Assembly (NCBI GenBank): GCA_017561715.1
Contig: JAFZBN010000015.1
Coordinates: 450,393-514,392, forward strand
Source: Clostridiales bacterium
GTDB lineage: Bacteria; Bacillota; Clostridia; Saccharofermentanales; Saccharofermentanaceae
Direction: 5' to 3'
DNA: 64,000 bases
Positions 33,069 to 41,700 of this stretch are shown one piece after another. Below the pieces are notes generated by a model that did not search any database, was not told where the DNA came from, and saw only the letters and a list, made by a program, of their open reading frames with translations. Each line of letters begins with the position of its first letter. Position 1 is the first letter of the stretch. Position numbers and translations under genes: made by a program.

Positions 33069-33401
33069 ATGAGAAAAGCCAGAGTCATTTCATTGGCGTT
33101 TGTTGTCATGCTGTTTTTCTCACTTACAGCATTTACAGCGCCGTTCAAACCCGCTAAAACCGGCATTTTAAGTGCACGATATCCCGTTCATCAGGAAGTA
33201 GAATGTCAACACAACTATATTGTCTTGAGCTATGGAGATTGGACACTGATTTCCTCTGAATGGATACACGGCAACCCGTTTATGACTGCGAACACATATG
33301 AACGCACGGTTTACGAGAAATGCACATACTGCGGCAAAACAAGAACTCGCACAGAAACCAAAAAAACCACGAGTTTTTTCTTCGGTCTTATTGAAGGCTG
33401 A
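33069..33401 (+). CDS. Small secreted Cys-containing protein, tandem copy 1
   Basis: 110 residues. Signal peptide MRKARVISLAFVVMLFFSLT followed by a small domain with a C-x-H pair (ECQHNYIV), a YGDWTLISS strand, NTYERTVYEKC and a CTYCGKTRTRTETKK end: four Cys/His ligands that could bind zinc. I recognise no family. GGAGG at 33056-33060 precedes the ATG by 8 nt. First of three tandem paralogues; the first ~28 residues are nearly identical to copy 2. Confidence 0.7.
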   Translation: MRKARVISLAFVVMLFFSLTAFTAPFKPAKTGILSARYPVHQEVECQHNYIVLSYGDWTLISSEWIHGNPFMTANTYERTVYEKCTYCGKTRTRTETKKTTSFFFGLIEG

Positions 33402-33457
33402 ATAAAGAGAAATGCTATTTGTTTGAACTCATCGATTATAGTTAGGAGGAAACTATT

Positions 33458-33802
33458 ATGAGAAAAGCCAAAGTCATTTCATTGGCGTTTGTTGTCATGC
33501 TGTTTTTCTCACTTACAGCATTTGCGCCGGCATCAAAGCCTGCAAAGAACGTCAACAATTCAAGTGCACAGGGTCCCGTTACGGATCCGATAATCTGTAA
33601 ACATCACTACCAAGTCACGAGTTATGGAGATTGGAAACTGATTTCCTCACGCGCGGTTATGAGTTCCGGTGGCGTATGCGAAAATACATATGAACGCACG
33701 GTTAACGAGAAATGCAAATTCTGCGGTCGAACAAGGACTCGTACAGAAACCAAACAAACCGTGAGTTATCTTTTTGGTATATATGAATATGACGTCAATT
33801 AA
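33458..33802 (+). CDS. Small secreted Cys-containing protein, tandem copy 2
   Basis: 114 residues. The signal peptide region is nearly the same as copy 1 at both protein and DNA level, showing recent duplication. Mature part: CKHHYQVTSYGDWKLISS, then NTYERTVNEKCKFCGRTRTR. AGGAGG lies ahead of the ATG. Length of gap from copy 1 is 56 nt, probably one transcript. Confidence 0.7.
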   Translation: MRKAKVISLAFVVMLFFSLTAFAPASKPAKNVNNSSAQGPVTDPIICKHHYQVTSYGDWKLISSRAVMSSGGVCENTYERTVNEKCKFCGRTRTRTETKQTVSYLFGIYEYDVN

Positions 33803-33857
33803 GCGAAGAGGGAATTTATACGTATCCATCTGAAATGTAAAACTGGAGGTAACTATT

Positions 33858-34202
33858 ATGAGAAAAAGAAGAATCATCGCATTGGCACTTATTGCCATGA
33901 TGTCCGTTTCACTGGCTGCTTTTAACCAGGCAACCAAGCCTGCTGCAAAAGTTACCACATTAAGCACACATATTTGTCTTAAGGCAGGAACATCAACATG
34001 CAAACATAACACCAGCTTTACAAAGGAGTATGGTGAATGGGTACTGGTTTCTTCCGAAAAAATACCGGGATCCTCGAGCATTTATTTCAAAACATATGAA
34101 CGCACGGTAACAGAAACATGCAAGAAGTGCGGTAATGTAAAAACATATAAAGAAACAAAATGCTGTTTAAGTGGTTTTTGCGGACTTTGGGATATCGAAT
34201 AA
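33858..34202 (+). CDS. Small secreted Cys-containing protein, tandem copy 3
   Basis: 114 residues, more diverged signal peptide (MRKRRIIALALIAMMSVSLA) with the same mature plan: CKHNTSFTKEYGEWVLVSS, KTYERTVTETCKKCGNVKTY and an extra C-C near the end (KCCLSGFCGLW). Preceded by GGAGG. Closed by the hairpin at 34237-34269. Confidence 0.7.
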   Translation: MRKRRIIALALIAMMSVSLAAFNQATKPAAKVTTLSTHICLKAGTSTCKHNTSFTKEYGEWVLVSSEKIPGSSSIYFKTYERTVTETCKKCGNVKTYKETKCCLSGFCGLWDIE

Positions 34203-34236
34203 ACGAGAGTCTTATCACTAATTGAACTAAACTGAG

Positions 34237-34269
34237 AAGGCCTCGGAAGTGTATCACTTCCGAGGTCTT
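34237..34269. terminator. Terminator between convergent genes
   Basis: 15-bp arms (34237-34251 and 34255-34269, one G-T) with a TAT loop and TTTT after on the plus strand. The right arm is coding for the end of the minus-strand fusion gene. Confidence 0.8.
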
Positions 34270-35843
34270 TTCATGTTGAGAAGCTGTACCATTTTCCATC
34301 CGAAGCGGTTCCGGATCAGGCTCTCCTTTTCAGGTTGAAAACCAAGGTCGGAATATACTTTGCATGCCAGCCATGTATTCGTCTGTGTATGGATCTTCGT
34401 TCGGGTGTAGCCGAGATCCTTCATGATGTTCAGTGTATGCGTGATCAGCGGCTTGGAAAGGCCCTTGCCCTGCTCTTCTTTCTTTATGCCTACCCAGTGA
34501 AGTTGTCCTTCGCCGGGAACGGTATTTCCGTGTATATCGTAAAACGCCGTGGCGGTGGCGATCTTTTCACCGGCTTCATTTTCGATAAAGATCATTCGGT
34601 CAGGAAGCTCGGTTTCTTTTCCTGCATAGTAACGCGCCCAGCACTGTTCTCCATGGTCTTTACTTAAGACCTCTCCGCAGGATAATTCTATGTCGATCCA
34701 TGCGGCTTTATCCCCTTCACTGTAGTTCACGAAACGGTATCCCTTCGGAAGTTCATACTCGGGGATGTTTTCAAGTTCACCTTCGAATACAAGATCGATA
34801 TAGCAGAGGTTGTCATCGTGGGTTTCGTACTTGGTCGGATCCGGATCGGGAAGATCTGCCAGTGCTTTTCGAACATCATCTTCGATGTCGTGAAGATAAC
34901 GGATCCTTCCGATCGTATTTCGCACTTCATCTTCTCCAAGGCGGATCTCCTCGTTCCGATCGCTCTCCATACCGAGCGCGCGGCGGATGTTATATTCCAG
35001 CCACTCCACCCATGCATAGGCGATCCCGAAAAGATCCTCATACGAACGGAAACCGTTGTCGTAAGCTCTTAAATACCCTTCGAAAAACGCCTTCAGGTTT
35101 TCACCAATGAAGTTCTGATCTACTGTTCCTGACCACTGAAGACCGAGGTCCAGACAGGTCGCGATCGGATTACCGCGGCTCAGGCATTCCAGATCGATCA
35201 CATGGGCTTCTCCGTTGTGCCACATGATGTTCTTCGGATCCATATCGCCGTTGTCGATCGCGCGCATGGACGGAAGACTTGCTCTTGCCGCATTTAACGC
35301 TTCCTGCGCGTTTTCCAGAAGGTCCAGGTTCTCTTTCAGAAGCGGCGCGATAGAGCTGTTCTTCTCTTCCGCCTGCTTGAGAAAAGCGCGAAAATCGATC
35401 TCGCTTTTTTCGGGTTCTTCCGGCTCGACATTTTGCGCATCGATGCCATGGATGCGACCAAGGATCTCACCTGCCTTAAAGGCCTGCTCCTTTTTGATTG
35501 CGCGCGAATCGGTGATCTTTCCTTCCTGCCACTTATAGAGGTAGAAATACCTTCCATCTAGCGTGAGCATTTTCTTCCCGTCAAAAGAAATCGCGGGAAC
35601 GATCGGAAGCTGGTTCTCTTCCAGTATGCGTTCCAGATCTTCCGCGACAGCGTAGTTTTCAAGAACTCCGGGACGCTTCATGATCTCCGGATTTAAACAC
35701 TTTAGGGCATAAGTAGCCGTAGCTGTCTGCACCTTATACATCTTGTGCATCAGGCCTCCGGACACGGGCTCGATCGTTCCTTGGATCTCGCCTAAACCGT
35801 ATTTTTCAAATATTGCAGCTGCAGCTTTATATTCTTCGTTCAA
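34254..35843 (-). CDS. Fusion of aminoglycoside-phosphotransferase-like kinase and GNAT acetyltransferase
   Basis: 529 residues. Residues ~20-300 are an APH/choline-kinase fold: ALKCLNPE with the ATP-binding lysine, RAIDNGDMDPKNIMW with the catalytic Asp200 and Asn205, and HVIDLECLSRGNP as metal-binding region. The usual His before the catalytic Asp motif is replaced (N-G-D instead of H-G-D). Residues ~365-529 are GNAT: WVGIKKEEQGKGLSKPLITH motif A and ACKVYSDLGFQPEKE motif B. Start codon is TTG at 35843. Such two-headed enzymes may modify one small molecule at two sites; substrate unknown. Confidence 0.85.
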   Translation of the reverse strand: MNEEYKAAAAIFEKYGLGEIQGTIEPVSGGLMHKMYKVQTATATYALKCLNPEIMKRPGVLENYAVAEDLERILEENQLPIVPAISFDGKKMLTLDGRYFYLYKWQEGKITDSRAIKKEQAFKAGEILGRIHGIDAQNVEPEEPEKSEIDFRAFLKQAEEKNSSIAPLLKENLDLLENAQEALNAARASLPSMRAIDNGDMDPKNIMWHNGEAHVIDLECLSRGNPIATCLDLGLQWSGTVDQNFIGENLKAFFEGYLRAYDNGFRSYEDLFGIAYAWVEWLEYNIRRALGMESDRNEEIRLGEDEVRNTIGRIRYLHDIEDDVRKALADLPDPDPTKYETHDDNLCYIDLVFEGELENIPEYELPKGYRFVNYSEGDKAAWIDIELSCGEVLSKDHGEQCWARYYAGKETELPDRMIFIENEAGEKIATATAFYDIHGNTVPGEGQLHWVGIKKEEQGKGLSKPLITHTLNIMKDLGYTRTKIHTQTNTWLACKVYSDLGFQPEKESLIRNRFGWKMVQLLNMKRPRK

Positions 35844-35869
35844 TTGTTTTCTCCTTTTCCGGTATCTAC

Positions 35870-36619
35870 TTAAATATACCGCCAGATGGTGATACCGGTC
35901 TTTCCTTTTTTCGTCATTCGCTCTTCCCCGTGATATTCCAGTTTCCCGTAGCCGCGGACGGCGACACTGCTGTTTTCCTTGAGGATGGTCTCGGGGTTTT
36001 TGCAGATGCGTCCGTTGAGGATCACTTTTTCCATATCGAAAAGCTCCTTGGCGTCGGTTCGGGACAGGTGATACACCTTTGCTAAGATGGCATCGAGTCT
36101 TGGTGATGTGACCGTGATGCTCTCTTCTTTCAGCTTCGGAAGAAAGTCCCCGGGGACTTCATCGACGATCTTGCAGCGGACGGCAGTGTGTTTGACGCGT
36201 TCGAGATCACTGCAGAAAACGTCAGCGAGCTTTTCGAGCACGAAACAATAGGCGGAATTATTCTGCACGAGGATATCCCCGACCATGTCGCGTTCGATGC
36301 CGAGATTAAGAATCGCGCCGAGAAAATCACGGTGCGTCAGGATCTCGGAATATTTCGCCTGCTTGGGTTCGATGAAAAGGATCCTGATCGGAAAGTCTTC
36401 TTCAAAGCCGATCTCCTCCGGATCTCCGAAACGGACGACGACACGCTCACTGTTTTCCATACCGCCCCAGATCTTCAGTTCGTTTTCTTTCGCGACGTCA
36501 AAGGCAAGACTCGACGTTTCTTGCGAATGAAAGGTCGAATACGTATAAAAACCGGACCGGCGGGCACGGTCCGCCAGTTCAGAATAACGATTCAGATTCT
36601 GCTGCTGATGTTCGTTCAT
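35870..36619 (-). CDS. ylmH: YlmH-like S4-domain RNA-binding protein
   Basis: 249 residues. Middle block ILTHRDFLGAILNLGIERDM, then GDILVQNNSAYCFVLEKLAD and RVKHTAVRCKIVD, is the diagnostic YlmH core; an S4 domain follows (SRTDAKELFDMEKVILNGRI). YlmH proteins bind ribosome-associated RNA and have been linked with rescue of stalled large subunits and with division genes. Here it stands alone rather than in the ylm/divIVA cluster. Gap to the fusion gene is 26 bp, so the two may be co-transcribed. Confidence 0.85.
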   Translation of the reverse strand: MNEHQQQNLNRYSELADRARRSGFYTYSTFHSQETSSLAFDVAKENELKIWGGMENSERVVVRFGDPEEIGFEEDFPIRILFIEPKQAKYSEILTHRDFLGAILNLGIERDMVGDILVQNNSAYCFVLEKLADVFCSDLERVKHTAVRCKIVDEVPGDFLPKLKEESITVTSPRLDAILAKVYHLSRTDAKELFDMEKVILNGRICKNPETILKENSSVAVRGYGKLEYHGEERMTKKGKTGITIWRYI

Positions 36620-36793
36620 CGAAAAACCTCTGTTTCTTTAGCAAGCCTTTACTGGAATCTATAATCTCATTTTACAGGCAGATGGTAAATACACCGTTAA
36701 GTTAAAGAAAGCATCTGGTCAACAAGGAGTTTCCTTGATTTCTCCTCTTAAATACCTCATACTTTTTATAGACTCTTAAGTTGACGGTTAAGT

Positions 36794-37183
36794 ATGGACA
36801 AAGAACGAACAGGACAACTGATCACTGAACTTCGTAAGGAAAAAGGGCTCACCCAGAAGCAGCTCGCCGAGGCATTGAATGTCACGGACAAGGCGGTCTC
36901 GAAATGGGAGCGAGGGCTCAGTTTTCCTGATATCTCCATGCTCGAACCGATCTCCCAGATACTGGATATATCGATCATGGAGCTTCTCGCCGGCGAAAGA
37001 AAGGGCGAAGATGAGCCGCTGACCCGGGAGGAAGCCCAGAAGATCGTAAAAGAATCGGTCGAACTAAGCGACGAAGAGCTACGGCACAAACGAGAACGAA
37101 GCCGACTTCTGATCATCATACTGATCGTACTGGTCCTTCTGATGATATCCCTGACACTGAACGTAATCAGCCTGACGAAGTAA
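36794..37183 (+). CDS. XRE family regulator with C-terminal membrane helix
   Basis: 129 residues. HTH (ELRKEKGLTQKQLAEALNVT DKAVSKWERG core) at residues 10-45, an acidic linker, then one hydrophobic helix LLIIILIVLVLLMISLTLNV at the end. This resembles membrane-tethered XRE proteins. No Shine-Dalgarno sequence is visible ahead of the ATG; TATAGA about 26 nt upstream would give a very short leader. It is followed 15 bp later by a GTG-started acyltransferase, probably the same transcript. Confidence 0.85.
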   Translation: MDKERTGQLITELRKEKGLTQKQLAEALNVTDKAVSKWERGLSFPDISMLEPISQILDISIMELLAGERKGEDEPLTREEAQKIVKESVELSDEELRHKRERSRLLIIILIVLVLLMISLTLNVISLTK

Positions 37184-37198
37184 TAAGGAGAAGCCAAA

Positions 37199-38368
37199 GT
37201 GAATTTTACGAGTATCTTTTATATCAGCTTAGCTCTCCTTGGAGCGATACTGATCTTAAACACAAAAAGAAGACCTTCGGAGGAAGGACCTTTCTTCGAC
37301 CGGATCGTAAGCAAAGAGATCCAGGGCTTCCTTGCGCTCTTCATTATCTTCCACCAGACAGTCGTCACGCTGATTCACTTCGAAGTGCTGGATACGGAAA
37401 TGAAGGAGTTCTTCCACTACTTCTTCTACGGCATTCTTGCGGTCGCTTTCTTCTTCTTCTGTTCCGGATTCGGTCTTGTGAAGAGATGGATGACCGATGA
37501 GAACTACACCAAAGGCTTCATGAAACGAAGGATCTTTACGGTACTCGTGCCCCTCTTTATCTGTAACTACATCTACCTTACTGACGCGCTTCTGAATAAC
37601 ATCCGCTACGGCAACCACTTCACCTTCGTGGAAGTCATCTGCGCGTTCTTCGGATTGTTCCTGGTAAATAACCAGATGTGGTTTGCCGTCGAGATCATGA
37701 TCCTCTACGTTTCCTTCAGGATCGTTTTCGCCCGCGTGAAAAGCGCCCGTACGGGAATCATTATCATGACAGGCATCGTTTTCGTGCTGATCGCGATCGG
37801 TCTTTCTGCGGGTCATTCCGATTCACCGCTGATGTCCTACTGGTTCAAAGGCGAATGGTGGTACAACACGATCCTGATGTTCCCGCTCGGCATGCTTTAC
37901 GCGTATAAGGAAGAGCGCGTCAACGCCATCATCAAGAAGGCCTATACCGCGATCCTTCTGTCCTCGTTCGCGCTCGTGATCATCCTGGACTTTATCCACA
38001 GAGGAATGATCGCGGATCAGGTCTACTATTCGGACAGCTATTCAAAGTACCCGCTTCTCGATAAACTCCATGGCCTTTCCGTGGAGACGATCTACGAGAT
38101 CGTATTCATCATTCTCGTGCTGACGCTGCTCTCCCGCTTCAAACTCGACAACCCTGTCCTGAAGTTCCTCGGAAAGATCTCGCTGGAGACCATCATGCTC
38201 AATTACTTAATGAACTACCGCCTCTTCTTCCTCTACACCAGATACGGTATCGCGGTGTATCTGCCGGCCGTGATCGTCAGTACGATCGCCGCCGCGTCGG
38301 TCGTGTACCTTCTGAAGAACCTGGTCCTCGAAAGAAGATCGGGACTGTTCGATGGAGATGTGAGGTAG
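37199..38368 (+). CDS. Membrane acyltransferase (acyltransferase-3 family)
   Basis: 389 residues with about ten membrane helices. The start motif KEIQGFLALFIIFHQTVVTL has the family's catalytic-type His in helix 1 region; YFFYGILAVAFFFFCSGFGL, then QMWFAVEIMILYV and NPVLKFLGKISLETIMLNYL are family landmarks. It likely moves an acyl group to a cell-surface polymer or sugar. Start is GTG with AAGGAG 8 nt upstream. Its sequence is clearly related to the first acyltransferase domain of the 38791 gene. Confidence 0.87.
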   Translation: MNFTSIFYISLALLGAILILNTKRRPSEEGPFFDRIVSKEIQGFLALFIIFHQTVVTLIHFEVLDTEMKEFFHYFFYGILAVAFFFFCSGFGLVKRWMTDENYTKGFMKRRIFTVLVPLFICNYIYLTDALLNNIRYGNHFTFVEVICAFFGLFLVNNQMWFAVEIMILYVSFRIVFARVKSARTGIIIMTGIVFVLIAIGLSAGHSDSPLMSYWFKGEWWYNTILMFPLGMLYAYKEERVNAIIKKAYTAILLSSFALVIILDFIHRGMIADQVYYSDSYSKYPLLDKLHGLSVETIYEIVFIILVLTLLSRFKLDNPVLKFLGKISLETIMLNYLMNYRLFFLYTRYGIAVYLPAVIVSTIAAASVVYLLKNLVLERRSGLFDGDVR

Positions 38369-38412
38369 GTTCAGTTTTCTTTTCATTTGATGTTTTATGT
38401 GTATCCGAGATC

Positions 38413-38447
38413 AAAATGTCCAATGGTGGGCTTCCATTGGACATTTT
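38413..38447 (+). terminator. Hairpin after the acyltransferase gene
   Basis: AAAATGTCCAATGG (38413-38426) pairs with CCATTGGACATTTT (38434-38447), 7-nt loop. Confidence 0.75.
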
Positions 38448-38695
38448 CTGTCTCGCGGGCTTGATTATTACCAATGAATCTGAGCAAAAAGCACTGTGGG
38501 GGCTCCATTTTCCGTTCTGTTCGATTTTTTGAAAATTTTACAAACAAAATGGAGAATACGGTGCTTTTCGAGCGGAATCAGAGATTCTATTCTCCATTTT
38601 CCTTCTCTAAAATCTCGAAACGTCAAATGACGAAGTCGGATTAGACATTTACGTGCGAAAAGCACTTGAGATTACCAATGGGCTTTTCAATAAAC
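38413..38695. repeat. Dispersed intergenic repeat, copy B
   Basis: Counterpart of copy A at 23702-23960: starting hairpin, TTACCAATGAA box (38468-38478), core with TTCGATTTTTTG, CAAACAAAA and ATACGGTGCTTTTCGAGCGG (38520-38575) and end segment GTCGGATT...CATTTACGTG (38635-38656). In this copy AAAATGGAGAAT (38546-38557) can pair either with CTCCATTTT (38503-38511) or with ATTCTCCATTTT (38589-38600). Confidence 0.65.
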
Positions 38696-38730
38696 TTAAC
38701 AACCAATTCGATCAGTCCTCTCTCAAAAGA

Positions 38731-38768
38731 AAAAGGAACCATCTCATGGTTTTGAGATGGTTCCTTTT
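38731..38768. terminator. Bidirectional terminator
   Basis: 16-bp perfect arms AAAAGGAACCATCTCA / TGAGATGGTTCCTTTT (38731-38746, 38753-38768), 6-nt loop. Closes the 38791-42444 gene. Confidence 0.9.
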
Positions 38769-38790
38769 CACACGCATGGAAACCAGGAGG

Positions 38791-41700
38791 TTAAGCCGTT
38801 GTCTTTTCTCTTGTGGAAAGAGCGGCTTTTTTAATGCTCACGTACGCGGCGCAGATCGCGGCTGTGACTGCGTAGATGATGAATGCGCCTACCTGACCGA
38901 AGAACTTGTCGTTATTGGTCATGAGGCAAACCTGAATGAGCGCGATGTGCATGATGTAGATCGGAAGCGAGCATTCTCTGCCGAACTTCTCGGCGAAGGT
39001 GTTGACGCCGAAATTCGGGAATCTCAAGCAAAGAAGCACGATCACATAGGTCATGATCTCCGCGCCGATGAACGGAACGGCGGTGCCCTGCTTATAGTGA
39101 TTCAGTTCGTAGATGGAAGCAAACGAACATGCCGCGAAAAGAACCAGAAGGATCAGTCCGATGTGCTTGATGGAAAGGATCTTCTTTTCGTACTTTCGGA
39201 TCAGCATACCCATCATGGTGTAGCCGAGGCCGATGAAGATCGCATTTCGAAGCTGATAGAATTCACCGACACCCATGTGTGCCAGAACAACATAGGCGGC
39301 AACGAGAGCCGGAGCCAGATACATAGCGTACTTTAAAACCTTCAGCTTGTTCAGGAGCATGAGGATCAAAAGTGCGTACAGAAGCGATCCCAGATACCAC
39401 AGATGCTCGGAGTACAGCGGGAAGTTATAAAGCAGGAAGTTCATGATCGCCTTGGTCTTAAAGCAGTCTTTGAAATCTGTCCAGGAACCACTCATCTTAT
39501 GAGAATAAAGCGCGTACATCCCGATGTAGAAGACATTCGCCAGGACAAAGAAGATCAATATCCTCTTCGTCTGTTTCTTCAGGCGCTGCATCATCTCGTC
39601 GCTGTTTTCTCTGAAGAGGAGATACCCGCAGACGACAAGGAAGAATGGGACAGCTGCTTTTCCGAAGGTGATAAAGACCTGACCGGCCTTTCCTCCGAAC
39701 GGCCAGTGGATCGCAACGACCAGGAAGGCCATGATGGCGCGCATGACATCGATGGAGGCAATGCGTTTTGGCGTCGTTTCGGGAAGCTTCAGATCGTCTC
39801 TTTTCTTTCCCGTGATCAGAGCGATCACATACTTATCGAAGCCACTGACAACGGTCGCGAGGCCAATCGCCATAAGGACCGTAAGGAGCATGTACATACT
39901 CGGGCTCGGAACACGGAAGATCGAGCCGTCGCTAAGGCCAACGAGGAAGAGGTTATGGAGAAGGTAGAGTTCCAGGGAAATGGAGCCTAAGAATTTCAGG
40001 ACAGGATTTCCGAAGCGGACCTTCATCATCACAAGAAGAAGGAAGATCACGAAGCAGATGATCCACGGAAGCTGGACGGACAAACAGCGGAGCTTGTCGT
40101 CAAGCTGCCTGTCCACACCCGGGATCTCACTCCAGTAAGAATAGGTATGCAGCGCATCTCTCGTCTTCGTGCCGAGGAACCATGTAAGAACACCGAAGGC
40201 CGGAAGGAGGACGACGTATGCTTTTCGAGCGATCTTACGAAGAAGATCGGCATGTTTAGAAACAAGGATACCTACGATAAAGAGGAAGGAGGCATTGTAC
40301 CACCATTCACCCATGAACCAGTATTTGCAGGCAAAATCACTGCCGTGGCAGAGCCAGAGGCTTCCGCCCATCATGGCAAGAACGAAGACCGTCATCAGGA
40401 TCGTCGCGATCGTTCTGTTCTTGATCAGACGGTAAAGGATATAGAAAACGAGGTAGAGGATCGCGATCTCAACGATGTACCACATGTGGGTGTTGATCAG
40501 CGACCATCCGGAAAGCACATAGAAGATCTGCTTGCCTTTGATCTTCGCGCCACAGGCACAGACACCCATCGTAAAGACGAGGATACACACATAGAAAGGT
40601 ATGAGGATCGTGACGAAGCGTTTCTTGAGGAATGTCTTCAGGTAGTTCTCCTTATTCTTCAGGCTCGTATAAAGGCCATAGCCCGAGAAGAAAAAGAAGA
40701 TACCGACGAAGAGGACACCGCATTCGGAAAGGAATTCCAGCGGGCCGGATTTCTCCGCGAGTTCCTGCGTCAGGTGGTGGAGAATGATCGCCACCGCGGC
40801 AAAGCCCTGAATACCCTTGGAGGTCTCAAGGGAGAAAGGCTCTTCCTGCCATTCATGGCGCTTGCTGACCTTCGCTCCGAGGAAAAGGAGGAGCATCATG
40901 CCACAGGCAAGAAGCCAGATCGGGAACGCGAAGGTTGTAAAGCTCTGGAAGAAAGTCTTCTTTGGCTTTTTCGCAGTGCTCTGTGCCGCGGGCTCTGTGG
41001 TCGTGTTTTCGGTCTGCGCGGGCTCTTCTTTAGTTTCAGAAGTGTCTCCGTTATTTCCGGAAACCGTTCCCATAGGCTCGCCTGTGATCACGCGGAAAGG
41101 CTCCGCCTCCGGAGCGATGGTACCGCCCGCATAAGAGATGCTTTCGAATACATATTCAGCGAGGGCGTCGTGCTGCGCGATATCTTCCTCAGTAAACGGA
41201 ATCGGCTCATCGTGATTTGCAGGGTTACTGACGAGGAGAACGTCGATCCTGTGCATTTCCCCCGAATCGGAGATCAGTGTATACTCGTAGAATCTGACTC
41301 GATAATCGCTCCTGACTTGACTGGTAACCTTGAATAAGGTATATCCTCCGATCTCTACTTTTCCGTATCCCAGCTGTTCTTCCACAGGGTCACCGTCGTA
41401 ACCGCCCGCGACCGAACTGACAAGCATTTCATCCCGGAAGGTATAAAAGGCATCGAGAAGTGCTTCTTCATCAGGAGTTGCCGGAGTATCCGTTTCATGT
41501 ATGAAAACGAACGGGAACTGACCATTATCAGGGCCTTCCGGCTCTCCCTGCGCCTGAAGTTCCAATCCGTTTTGCGTATACATCTGCGAAATGATGTCCA
41601 TGGTCATTTCGGGGTATTTGTCAAACAACGGATCGTCTTCACTTATTCCGTTCCAGAAAACTTCTATATCAGAAGGGAGTTTTATGGTCAGACCGCTTAA

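Larger units (their letters stand above)
38369..38790. other. Gap holding the dispersed repeat and two terminators
   Basis: Contains the hairpin at 38413-38447, intergenic repeat copy B, and the bidirectional terminator at 38731-38768. No gene supported. Confidence 0.6.

Noticed and set aside
33647..34081. 144-codon minus-strand frame over the small secreted genes
   Set aside because: Each small gene has its own Shine-Dalgarno and signal peptide on the plus strand; the antisense frame has none.
38653..39990. Plus-strand frames of 227 and 195 codons
   Set aside because: Antisense shadows of the same acyltransferase gene.
40147..41337. 396-codon plus-strand frame opposite the 1217-residue acyltransferase
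   Set aside because: Charged low-complexity shadow of a clearly coding minus strand; no ribosome site and no recognisable domain.
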